A program made the translations under genes and the position numbers. Positions 13,440 to 18,859 of a stretch of 45,817 nt of DNA are shown here, one piece after another (position 1 is the first letter of the stretch; each line of letters starts with the position of its first letter). The stretch comes from a virus: the IMG/VR virus record IMGVR_UViG_3300036832_000526, positions 1 to 45,817 of that record. One strand, 5' to 3'. The notes beneath the pieces are model-generated. The model was not told the DNA's origin and did not search any database. It was given only the letters and a program-made list of their open reading frames with translations.

Positions 13440-13608
13440 CGCGGTGATTGCCGAGATCGCACGCCGCACTGCAATCGCTGCAGCAGTCGTCGGCTATGAG
13501 CGCTCACCTGATGCCAAGAAGCAGTTTCAGATTGTGCTGACTGAGTTGTGTACGGCCGTGAAGGCCGAGCGTAGCGAGGAGGAGCCGAAAGATGTCAAAC
13601 CTGCTTAG
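13432..13608 (+). CDS. 58-residue helical hypothetical protein
   Basis: ATG 13432 is preceded by GGAGAAGG and overlaps the previous gene by eight bases. The protein (MADAVIAEIARRTAIAAAVV, GYERSPDAKKQFQIVLTELC) is predicted to be two helices with an acidic and basic tail. I recognise no family. The reading frame extends further upstream, but no ribosome binding site supports a longer product. The next gene starts inside its 3' end at 13592. Confidence 0.6.
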   Translation: MADAVIAEIARRTAIAAAVVGYERSPDAKKQFQIVLTELCTAVKAERSEEEPKDVKPA

Positions 13609-13978
13609 CGTCTACAATCGCCAAGGCTTCGTCGGTTTTTGTTCAGCGCGTTGCTACAACGCCAGACTGCCATCGACGTTGAGCGACACCTCTCACACCT
13701 CGCGCGAGCCCTGCGACTGTGTATGCGGCGGTGCCAATCACGCGGCAGGGTTCGAGCGCGCCTTCAAGAATGTGACGCAGGGTGTCGGCTTCCGGCCCGG
13801 CGATCTCGAACATTTTGCGCGCACGCATGGGCTGCGGGTCGAGGACCTCGTGGTCGTTGACCGCACCCGCTACAAGACCGAGCGCGCGCGTAGGATTGCC
13901 AAGGTGCAGCTCGAAGAGCGCGACAACCTGCATCCCATCACCGAGCTGCCGCTGTTTTCGTGCGAGGCCGTTTCATGA
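13592..13978 (+). CDS. Phage/plasmid protein with CDCVCGGxNH motif
   Basis: Encodes 128 residues from ATG 13592 with GAGGAGGAG upstream. The N-terminal part carries a metal-binding-like motif (GFCSARCYNA and CDCVCGGANHAAGFERAFKN) matching a C-x-C-x-CGG-x-NHG pattern I know from phage and plasmid hypothetical proteins. The C-terminal half is mostly helical and basic (RARRIAKVQLEERDNLH). The cysteines may coordinate zinc. Its role is not established. The stop at 13978 overlaps a possible tiny gene (ATGA at 13975). Confidence 0.65.
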   Translation: MSNLLSVYNRQGFVGFCSARCYNARLPSTLSDTSHTSREPCDCVCGGANHAAGFERAFKNVTQGVGFRPGDLEHFARTHGLRVEDLVVVDRTRYKTERARRIAKVQLEERDNLHPITELPLFSCEAVS

Positions 13979-14097
13979 CTTGGCTGAGCTTGCCACCTCT
14001 GAGGGTCCGGTGGGTTCTGCCTTGGGGTCCGACGAGGGGCGCACCAACAACGCACCCTCGTCGGATGACCGCCAGTGAGGAATGCAATGACAACTGA
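13975..14097 (+). CDS. Possible 40-residue protein, weak
   Basis: ATG 13975 overlaps the previous stop (ATGA) and opens a 40-residue frame, MTWLSLPPLRVRWVLPWGPT and onward, ending ECNDN. It has no recognisable feature and is rich in Pro, Arg and Trp, as shadow frames often are. Support is limited to the ATGA coupling and to its filling the gap before the Xis-like gene. Confidence 0.25.
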   Translation: MTWLSLPPLRVRWVLPWGPTRGAPTTHPRRMTASEECNDN

Positions 14098-14311
14098 CCA
14101 AGCACTCGGTGGTGCGTACACAATCAAAGAGTTCTGCAGAGCGCACCGCATCTCGGAGGGGCTGTACTACAAAATGCAAAACGCGGGCGAAGGCCCGCGC
14201 GTAATGGAGGTCGGCACCAGACGGCTGATCTCGCAGGAGGCTGCGGCTGCGTGGCGGCGAGCCCGGGAAAGCTCGCCGCCCACCGTGCCGTCAGGCGGCG
14301 ATGTCGGGTAG
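14087..14311 (+). CDS. AlpA/Xis-like HTH protein, candidate excisionase
   Basis: Encodes 74 residues from ATG 14087 with GAGG upstream. The helix-turn-helix (YTIKEFCRAHRISEGLYYKM) and wing (GPRVMEVGTRRLISQEAAAA) are typical of small AlpA-like or excisionase proteins: the motif pattern YTI-EFC-AHRIS---YY---GxGPRVM-VGxR-LIS matches proteins I know beside alphaproteobacterial integrases. It ends tail to tail with the integrase gene, overlapping by 21 bases, so the pair probably controls integration and excision. Candidate binding repeats lie in the attP region at 15646-15717. Confidence 0.75.
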   Translation: MTTDQALGGAYTIKEFCRAHRISEGLYYKMQNAGEGPRVMEVGTRRLISQEAAAAWRRARESSPPTVPSGGDVG

Positions 14312-15559
14312 CGAATTGCGCAGCAGATCGTCAGCGTGATCGGTGATGTGGACGCTGTAGTTTTTCTCGATCATCGCAACACTGGTGTCGTGGCTGGCAG
14401 CGACAATGCGCGTCGGCACACTCCGCAGGAGCCGGTTCACAATCGAGGTGTGGCGGAATGCGTAGATTGTGATGCCGCGCCCGGCGCAGCCCGCAGCCTT
14501 CACCGCACGCCGGAACGGGCGGCTGTGATCTGACTTGCCCCACGGCTCGCCGCTCGCCTTCACCAGCAACCGCTCAGTCGGCTTGCGGTCTGCAGCCGCC
14601 GTCACGAGCGCACGGTAGAGTTTGGCCGAGATCGGCGTGGCGATATGCGTGACCTTCTTTTTGCCCCTGCCCTTGCGCGACACCGGCATCATCAGGAGCG
14701 GCCGGTTATCACCGCCCTGCAGATTTGCGATCAGGAGGTTAGCCGCTTGAGAGATCGGGCGTGCGCCGCTCTCGGCGCAAACGTGGGCCAGAAGGCCGAT
14801 GTCGTTACCCTCGACGTAGCAGCAGTCGACAATGGCACTCACGTCATTGGGGTCGTCGATGATGACGTTGCGCGCCTTGTTGCTATCCTCGATGGTGCCA
14901 AGGCCGACCTCCCACTGGTGCCGGTTGAGGCCATCGTCGGAGAGGTCAGCGGTGCGGTTGAGCGCCGCCTTGAGCGTGGCGCAAAGGCGATTGATGGTCG
15001 CAGGCGAGAGCGGTTCTACACCTTTGATCTCCTCAGCCTTGCCCTTCATGTAGCGACCGCGCGCTGACTGCTCGTCGCGCCATTTGCGCCAGTCGGTTTT
15101 CTTCACCAGCTTGATCGCCGTAGCGAGGAAGGCGGCGGTCATCGACTTGCGGATGCGGACCACCTCGCCAGTGCCTTTGCCAGCCCGCCTGAGATCGGCC
15201 TCATAGCCTTCGAGCGACTGCTTCACCGTAGTCAGGTTGCCAGAGGGTGGGCCGCTGCTGGGGCCGCTCTCGTCGCCGCTCGCCAGCTTGCGCGCACGCG
15301 CGGTGGCTTGGTCGTAGGTGAAGATCGTGTCGTTGTTGGCGTCCTGATAGTCATCGGCGCGGCCGATGGCGCGGTGCGTGTTCGACTGCTTGCCGTCAGC
15401 AACCCGCAGCACCCATGCGCCGTCAACCTGCGCTTTCGGTTTGCGGTAGCCGAGACTGAGGCCCTGCCCGATGCGAACAAAGTACGGCTTGCGGCGCGCG
15501 TCGAGCTGCAGGCGCTGCGTGCGTGTTTCGATTTCTGATGAGCGGATTTTGCGTGCCAT
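14291..15559 (-). CDS. int: Tyrosine-type phage integrase
   Basis: Encodes 422 residues. The catalytic domain shows Arg267 in CAESGARPISQ, Lys candidates near 296-302 (RKGRGKKK), the box II arginine in YAFRHTSI (Arg369), His390 in AASHDTS and the nucleophile Tyr401 in EKNYSVH. The usual HxxR histidine of box II is Tyr366 here. The N-terminal 100 residues form a DUF4102-like or arm-binding region, followed by a SAM-like core-binding domain at about 110-205. It inserts the phage at a tRNA-Glu site (see attP). The ATG at 15559 lies four bases from the first of a set of arm-type repeats, so the protein may repress its own gene. Confidence 0.9.
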   Translation of the reverse strand: MARKIRSSEIETRTQRLQLDARRKPYFVRIGQGLSLGYRKPKAQVDGAWVLRVADGKQSNTHRAIGRADDYQDANNDTIFTYDQATARARKLASGDESGPSSGPPSGNLTTVKQSLEGYEADLRRAGKGTGEVVRIRKSMTAAFLATAIKLVKKTDWRKWRDEQSARGRYMKGKAEEIKGVEPLSPATINRLCATLKAALNRTADLSDDGLNRHQWEVGLGTIEDSNKARNVIIDDPNDVSAIVDCCYVEGNDIGLLAHVCAESGARPISQAANLLIANLQGGDNRPLLMMPVSRKGRGKKKVTHIATPISAKLYRALVTAAADRKPTERLLVKASGEPWGKSDHSRPFRRAVKAAGCAGRGITIYAFRHTSIVNRLLRSVPTRIVAASHDTSVAMIEKNYSVHITDHADDLLRNSLPDIAA

Positions 15560-15563
15560 GTTG

Positions 15564-15605
15564 GTGTCCCGTTGTGTCCCGTTTGGTGTCCCGTTGTGTC
15601 CCGTT
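15564..15605. repeat. Integrase arm-type sites, left arm (four copies)
   Basis: Four copies of GTGTCCCGTT at 15564-15573, 15574-15583, 15586-15595 and 15596-15605. They form two abutting pairs separated by two bases. Two more copies lie on the far side of the tRNA-derived core (15815-15835). Repeats placed on both sides of an attP core and next to int are what arm-type integrase sites look like. Confidence 0.75.
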
Positions 15606-15645
15606 CGTGTGTGAAAAGTGCTCTGCTAGTTCGGTTAAGTCGCAT

Positions 15646-15717
15646 GCAGTGAAAGTTCAAGAAGCCTCACTGCCCCAATTGTTTGTGTGAAGTTCTGTGT
15701 GCACGCAGTGAAGTTCA
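15646..15717. repeat. Repeats in attP, possible Xis or accessory sites
   Basis: GCAGTGAAAGTTCA (15646-15659), GTGTGAAGTTCT (15685-15696) and GCAGTGAAGTTCA (15705-15717) share the core GTGAA(A)GTTC and lie between the left arm sites and the core. They could bind the Xis-like protein or a host bending factor. Inference from position and similarity only. Confidence 0.45.
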
Positions 15718-15735
15718 CAAACACGTCAGCAAACA

Positions 15736-15779
15736 CTTTCACGGCGGTAACAGGGGTTCGAATCCCCTAGGGCGCGCCA
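15736..15779 (+). other. attP core: 3' half of a tRNA-Glu(UUC) gene
   Basis: From the anticodon loop CTTTCAC (15736-15742, anticodon TTC at 15738-15740) the sequence continues GGCGG (anticodon stem 3' side), a variable loop, the T arm AGGGG-TTCGAAT-CCCCT (15752-15768), the acceptor strand AGGGCGC, discriminator G and CCA (15777-15779). This matches the 3' half of bacterial tRNA-Glu, including E. coli's as I remember it. Upstream of the loop the expected stem CCGCC is absent, so this is a fragment and not a working tRNA. Integration into a host tRNA-Glu gene would rebuild an intact tRNA. Confidence 0.85.
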
Positions 15780-15814
15780 GCAAAATAAGGGGTTTCTTGC
15801 ATTTCGTCAATCCA

Positions 15815-15835
15815 GTGTCCCGTTTGTGTCCCGTT
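15815..15835. repeat. Integrase arm-type sites, right arm (two copies)
   Basis: GTGTCCCGTT at 15815-15824 and 15826-15835, one base apart and in the same orientation as the four left-arm copies. They lie 36 bases past the CCA of the tRNA fragment and complete the arm-core-arm layout of an attP. Confidence 0.75.
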
Positions 15836-15865
15836 TAGCCTCGGACCCGCATATAAGATGACAAA

Positions 15866-15891
15866 AAACCCCGGCATCACTGCCGGGGTTT
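15866..15891 (-). terminator. Intrinsic terminator for the reverse-strand gene at 15914
   Basis: Stem AAACCCCGGCA (15866-15876) and TGCCGGGGTTT (15881-15891) with a TCAC loop, extended by more A residues to 15863. On the - strand the hairpin is followed by six U. It lies 22 bases beyond the stop of the 15914-16288 gene and insulates attP from that transcript. Confidence 0.85.
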
Positions 15892-15913
15892 CTGCATTCG
15901 GGGTGCCGGGCGA

Positions 15914-16288
15914 TCAGCGCCCGCGCGCCTCCAGCTTCTCGCAGACCTCGTGCGCGCCCTTGAGCGCGTCCTCAAGGCTCGCGCCGTAGTCGCAGATCAC
16001 CTCCCAGCTATCGTTGCCGTACACGAAGCGCACGAAGCTGTTTTTGCAGCCCTCCTTGAACGTGTAGAGGTAGTCCTCGTCGGTGGTCATCAGCGCGTCG
16101 ACGATCTGCTTGAATTTCGTCGACTTGATCACGGTCTCTTCCTCGCCGTCGAACACGCTAAGCGAGTAGCCCGCCGCCAGCAGGTCACGCACCACCCGGC
16201 GCGCCACGCGCTTCTCGCCTGCGATGCGCTTGCGGTTGGCGGCGATCTCCCGGGCGCGTTCCGGGGTCATTTCGTTCGATAACTGCAT
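15914..16288 (-). CDS. 124-residue protein of unknown function, divergent from serine recombinase
   Basis: Encodes 124 residues from ATG 16288 with AGGAAGGA upstream. The N-terminus is a very basic helix (ERAREIAANRKRIAGEKRVA, RRVVRDLLAAG), followed by an alternating region (YSLSVFDGEEETVIKSTKFK) and a C-terminal mixed region (LYTFKEGCKNSFVRFVYGND). I recognise it only as a small hypothetical protein type in alphaproteobacterial mobile elements. It has its own consensus promoter with an operator in the spacer and its own terminator, so it is a one-gene unit expressed separately from the phage operons. This resembles a lysogenic-conversion or moron gene, which is inference. Confidence 0.65.
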   Translation of the reverse strand: MQLSNEMTPERAREIAANRKRIAGEKRVARRVVRDLLAAGYSLSVFDGEEETVIKSTKFKQIVDALMTTDEDYLYTFKEGCKNSFVRFVYGNDSWEVICDYGASLEDALKGAHEVCEKLEARGR

Positions 16289-16313
16289 AATGGGTCCTTC
16301 CTGTTGATGCCGG

Positions 16314-16343
16314 AATATAGGGGCCATTGGCCGGGGGTGTCAA
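16314..16343 (-). promoter_or_regulatory. Consensus promoter for the 15914-16288 gene
   Basis: On the - strand TTGACA (16343-16338) and TATATT (16319-16314) are 18 bases apart, a near-perfect sigma-70 promoter. One GGCCATTGGCC operator (16322-16332) lies inside the spacer. Confidence 0.8.
16322..16332. promoter_or_regulatory. Operator copy 1, GGCCA-T-TGGCC
   Basis: Perfect inverted repeat with five-base arms around one base, placed between the -10 and -35 boxes of the reverse promoter. A protein bound here would block RNA polymerase. Same motif as the copies at 16355, 16377, 17570 and 18042. Confidence 0.7.
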
Positions 16344-16354
16344 TATGGAACCTC

Positions 16355-16367
16355 GGGCCAATGGCCC
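16355..16367. promoter_or_regulatory. Operator copy 2, GGGCCAATGGCCC
   Basis: Six-base arms around a central A. It ends at the base before the -35 hexamer of the serine recombinase promoter (16368). Its centre is 22 bases from copy 3, about two helical turns. Confidence 0.7.
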
Positions 16368-16396
16368 TTGCGGCCGGGGCCAATGGCCCGTATATT
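16368..16396 (+). promoter_or_regulatory. Promoter of the serine recombinase operon
   Basis: TTGCGG (16368-16373), 17 bases, TATATT (16391-16396). It is divergent from the promoter at 16314-16343. Operator copy 3 fills the spacer and copy 2 abuts the -35 box. Confidence 0.75.
16377..16389. promoter_or_regulatory. Operator copy 3, GGGCCAATGGCCC
   Basis: Identical to copy 2 and located between the -35 and -10 boxes of the serine recombinase promoter, the classic position for steric repression. Confidence 0.7.
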
Positions 16397-16423
16397 GTGG
16401 GCACATCAGAATAGGACCCCAAA

Positions 16424-17065
16424 ATGAGATCGCTGATTGCCTACTACCGCGTATCTACCCAGCAGCAAGGCCGCTCCGGCCTTGGGCTCGACGCGCAGCG
16501 CGCCGCCATCGCGGCCTTTGCTGCGGCCGAAGGCCTGCAGATCGCTGGCGAGTTCACCGAGATCGAGACCGGCAAAGGTGCCGACGCGCTCGACCGCCGC
16601 CCGCAGCTCGCTGCCGCGCTCAAGGCGGCAAAGAAGGCGAAGGCTGCGGTGTGCGTGGCCAAGCTGGACCGTTTGTCACGCGACGTCGCCTTCATCGCCA
16701 CGCTGATGGTGCAGAAGGTGCCGTTCATTGTGGCGGCTCTCGGCCGGGACGCCGACCCGTTCATGCTGCACATCTACGCGGCGTTGGCTGAGCAGGAGCG
16801 CCGCATGATCTCAGAGCGCACCAAGGCGGGCCTCGCGCAGGCCAAGCGCCGGGGTGTGCGGCTGGGCAACAGCAAACAGGCCGAGATCAATGCCGATGCA
16901 GCACAGGCATTCGCTGAAGCACTGCGCCCCGAGATCGAGCCAATCCGCAATCTGTCGGCCACGCGCATCGCGCACATCCTCAACGACCGCAAGATCGCCA
17001 CGCCGACCGGCGCGCGCTGGTCAGCCAAGACCGTCATCCGCGTACAAGAAAGGCTCGCAGCATGA
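16424..17065 (+). CDS. Serine recombinase (resolvase/invertase family)
   Basis: Encodes 213 residues from ATG 16424. The N-terminal catalytic domain has [20 protein letters not shown] with nucleophile Ser11 and Arg9, then the KLDRLSRD motif (Asp82, Arg83, Arg86) and the linker helix region [20 protein letters not shown]. The C-terminal part ([32 protein letters not shown]) is the small HTH found in resolvase-type enzymes of alphaproteobacterial elements. It is much shorter than large serine integrases. Substrate sites are not obvious; the palindromes upstream are more likely operators. Roles could include multimer resolution, inversion or regulation of its own region. Confidence 0.9.
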   Translation: MRSLIAYYRVSTQQQGRSGLGLDAQRAAIAAFAAAEGLQIAGEFTEIETGKGADALDRRPQLAAALKAAKKAKAAVCVAKLDRLSRDVAFIATLMVQKVPFIVAALGRDADPFMLHIYAALAEQERRMISERTKAGLAQAKRRGVRLGNSKQAEINADAAQAFAEALRPEIEPIRNLSATRIAHILNDRKIATPTGARWSAKTVIRVQERLAA

Positions 17066-17277
17066 TGTCGTCTGACCAATATCAGCGCGCGCTGGCGCGG
17101 CTCGATCTGTCCATTGCACGCGCGGCCGTGCTGCTCGACGTTGACCGGCGCACATCCGAGCGCTGGGCGAGCGGCGACCGCGACGTGCCCGGCCCAGTAG
17201 GGCGCTTCCTCACCTATCTGCTCTCGACCGGAAAATCCGGCGAGAGCGTCATCAAAAAACTGGAGACCAAAAAATGA
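17062..17277 (+). CDS. Small HTH phage protein
   Basis: Encodes 71 residues from ATG 17062 (ATGA overlap with the recombinase). The helix-turn-helix [20 protein letters not shown], then [20 protein letters not shown], is the short type with an RRTSxRWxxGxRxVPGPVxxxL ending, common in alphaproteobacterial phages and plasmids. It is a good candidate for the protein binding the five GGGCCA-N-TGGCCC operators around it, because it is co-transcribed from a promoter carrying two of them. That link is inference. Confidence 0.75.
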   Translation: MMSSDQYQRALARLDLSIARAAVLLDVDRRTSERWASGDRDVPGPVGRFLTYLLSTGKSGESVIKKLETKK

Positions 17278-17549
17278 TGTGGGTTGTTTTGTTTCTTGGC
17301 GTTGCGTTTCTCGCGATCATCTCGCCCGGGTTTCGCATTCTCGCTTTCATCGGCGTGGTCGTGTTGGGCGGCGGCTTGCTGTGGCAGATGCACGTCGACA
17401 ATACGCAGGCTGCAGCGTGGCTGCAGCGCGCCCAAACCGGCACCGCAGAGGACGCAGGCAATTGGCTGCTCGTGCATCAAGATGCAAACCCTAACGAGCG
17501 CGCGTTGGTGGTAAAGCGCTATATGGAGCTGCAGCCAAAATCACGGTAA
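17274..17549 (+). CDS. Small membrane protein
   Basis: Encodes 91 residues from ATG 17274 (ATGA overlap). The first 45 residues form two closely spaced hydrophobic segments (VVLFLGVAFLAIISPGF and ILAFIGVVVLGGGLLWQM). The remainder is soluble (NTQAAAWLQRAQTGTAEDAG, NWLLVHQDANPNERALVVKR). It is the last gene of the recombinase operon, and a terminator follows at 17595. No family is recognised; inner-membrane location is likely. Confidence 0.65.
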   Translation: MMWVVLFLGVAFLAIISPGFRILAFIGVVVLGGGLLWQMHVDNTQAAAWLQRAQTGTAEDAGNWLLVHQDANPNERALVVKRYMELQPKSR

Positions 17550-17562
17550 GCGCAGCACACGC

Positions 17563-17591
17563 TTGACCGGGCCATTGGCCTGATCAAAACT
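17563..17591 (+). promoter_or_regulatory. Possible promoter with operator copy 4 in its spacer
   Basis: TTGACC (17563-17568) is followed by GGCCATTGGCC (17570-17580) and a weak -10 candidate AAAACT (17586-17591). The arrangement copies the two promoters at 16.3 kb. A terminator lies directly downstream (17595-17621), before the next gene at 17632. Confidence 0.5.
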
Positions 17592-17594
17592 GAG

Positions 17595-17621
17595 CGCCGC
17601 CCTCGGGCGGCGTTTTCTTTT
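17595..17621 (+). terminator. Intrinsic terminator after the recombinase operon
   Basis: Stem CGCCGCCC / GGGCGGCG (17595-17602 and 17605-17612) with a two-base gap at the tip, followed by TTTTCTTTT (17613-17621). It ends the recombinase-HTH-membrane transcript and lies only ten bases before the ATG of the next gene. Confidence 0.8.
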
Positions 17622-17631
17622 GGAGCGCATC

Positions 17632-17841
17632 ATGCCAGTCAAAATTTGCACGATTGCCACCGTGCCCGACAGCCTCACGAATGCGTGGCTGCAGCATCTG
17701 CGCGACTTTGATACCGCGCACGCGGATTGCCATTTTGAGGTGATGGCAGAAGCGCCCGACATGAGCATGCAGGACATCATCGAAGCCATCACGATTAACC
17801 CGCACCTTGGTTTTGTCGATTTCATGAAGCGCAAGCCCTGA
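17632..17841 (+). CDS. Small hypothetical protein
   Basis: Encodes 69 residues from ATG 17632; GGAG (17622-17625) sits six bases upstream, directly after the terminator T-tract. The sequence MPVKICTIATVPDSLTNAWL, then QHLRDFDTAHADCHFEVMAE, has an alpha/beta look and resembles small phage proteins with a WLQHLRDFD segment. A transcript reaching it must either pass the terminator or begin inside it, so expression may depend on read-through or antitermination. Function unknown. Confidence 0.6.
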   Translation: MPVKICTIATVPDSLTNAWLQHLRDFDTAHADCHFEVMAEAPDMSMQDIIEAITINPHLGFVDFMKRKP

Positions 17842-18152
17842 TCTCAACCGGCGCGAGCGCACACAACCTCGGCTCAGAAAAAATATTTTCTCAAGGACTT
17901 AGCGGCAGGTTTCGACTGACACTGCTCGCGAATTTGGTTTGGGTTGTAGTCGAGATGTACCAGTGTTTTCGTAATTTCCATTTTCAAAAAGTTTGAATTT
18001 CGTTAGCGCGATCAAACAGCGCAGCACCCAAAAACGACCACGGGCCAATGGCCCCTCGCGATCTGTGGTAGACTGTGTCTGTCAGTCAAAGACGGCTGGC
18101 GCGGGCACGTCGCCCGGGTTCTTTGAAAATCAAATCAGACAGGAGAATGCCA
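17842..18152. other. Intergenic AT-rich control region
   Basis: This 311-base gap holds no convincing gene. It has an AT-rich stretch at about 17875-18010, a small stem GAAAA/TTTTC near 17880, operator copy 5 at 18042-18054, a possible -10 box TAGACT (18069-18074) without a good -35 box, and a CGGGC/GCCCG stem at about 18102-18116. It is probably the promoter region of the 18153 gene. Confidence 0.5.
18042..18054. promoter_or_regulatory. Operator copy 5, GGGCCAATGGCCC
   Basis: Identical to copies 2 and 3. It overlaps the position expected for the -35 region of the promoter whose -10 candidate is TAGACT at 18069, so the 18153 gene probably belongs to the same regulon. Confidence 0.65.
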
Positions 18153-18413
18153 ATGGCTGACACAGCCATCGACACGTCAAACTACGTCTACCTCTGCATG
18201 ACCGCAAACTTTTGGGGCAACAGCAAGTCTCAACAGCAGGCGATCAGAAACTGCCGCGAGGCGGGAGGAGCAAGCCGGATCGAAAAGTATGGGTACATCG
18301 TCTATCGCGTGCATCCAGACTTTGAGATCGACGCCGTCCACGGTGATGTCAGGACACCGATTGGCCATCCAGCCATCAAGGTGTTGGACAAGCGAAAGCC
18401 GAAGGCTGCGTAA
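18153..18413 (+). CDS. Small hypothetical protein
   Basis: Encodes 86 residues. ATG 18153 (MADTAIDTSNYVYLCMTANF) has AGGAG seven bases upstream and is preferred to ATG 18147. The pattern NYVYLCMTANFWGNSKSQQQ, AIRNCREAGG, YIVYRVHPDFEIDAVHGDVR looks like a small alpha/beta phage protein; I recall similar short proteins in prophages and metagenomic phages without a function. It is monocistronic or paired with the next gene, with a strong hairpin between them. Confidence 0.6.
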   Translation: MADTAIDTSNYVYLCMTANFWGNSKSQQQAIRNCREAGGASRIEKYGYIVYRVHPDFEIDAVHGDVRTPIGHPAIKVLDKRKPKAA

Positions 18414-18420
18414 AACAAAA

Positions 18421-18448
18421 CCCGGTGACCGCTCGAACGGTCACCGGG
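18421..18448. terminator. Strong hairpin, T-tract on the wrong strand
   Basis: An 11-bp perfect stem CCCGGTGACCG / CGGTCACCGGG with loop CTCGAA. On the + strand no U-tract follows; on the - strand TTTTGTTTT follows. It could stop antisense transcription, pause the + transcript or stabilise the upstream mRNA. It lies between two + genes. Confidence 0.5.
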
Positions 18449-18474
18449 TCAGTCAAACCAGAAAGGAGTTAACG

Positions 18475-18825
18475 ATGCAAAACGTAACGCAAAAACTGGA
18501 AGGCGTCGAGACCAGCATGCGCCGCTGGCACACCCGGCTCACCCGGGCGAGCAACATGCTGCACAAGCTGGAGCGGCAGCGCCGCAGGCTTCAGCAGCAG
18601 GGCCAGACCACCGGCACCGCAAAGCCGAAGGTCTCAACCATCGACGTCGATGAGGTGAAGCGGCAGCTCGATGCTGCCATCGACACCACCATCCCGCCTC
18701 TTCTCAAGCGCGATGTCGATGTCGACAGGCTCAAGGCCGAGCGCGTGGCCAAGGTCGACAAGAGCAAGATGCCACTCACCGGGCGCGCCGCGCTCGATGC
18801 GATCAGGCCGAAGAAGAAGGCCTGA
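18475..18825 (+). CDS. Basic coiled-coil-like hypothetical protein
   Basis: Encodes 116 residues from ATG 18475 with AAAGGAG upstream. The first half is a long, heavily charged helix (MRRWHTRLTRASNMLHKLER, QRRRLQQQGQ) likely to form a coiled coil. The second half includes VDEVKRQLDAAIDTTIPPLL and ends in a lysine-rich tail (IRPKKKA). A DNA- or RNA-binding role would fit the charge, but there is no known domain. It is the last + gene before the late operon's end and is followed by a bidirectional terminator. Confidence 0.6.
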   Translation: MQNVTQKLEGVETSMRRWHTRLTRASNMLHKLERQRRRLQQQGQTTGTAKPKVSTIDVDEVKRQLDAAIDTTIPPLLKRDVDVDRLKAERVAKVDKSKMPLTGRAALDAIRPKKKA

Positions 18826-18826
18826 C

Positions 18827-18859
18827 AAAAACCCCGCCCCTCACCGGGCGGGGTTTTTT
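18827..18859. terminator. Bidirectional intrinsic terminator between converging operons
   Basis: ACCCCGCCC (18831-18839) pairs with GGGCGGGGT (18846-18854) across a short loop. T residues follow on the + strand (18854-18859) and A residues precede (18827-18831), giving U-tracts in both directions. It ends both the + accessory transcript and the - late transcript. Confidence 0.85.

Noticed and set aside
16322-16389. The GGGCCA palindromes as crossover (res) sites of the serine recombinase.
   Set aside because: They are too short, occur as single units inside promoters and recur at distant promoters, which fits operators better than resolvase subsites.
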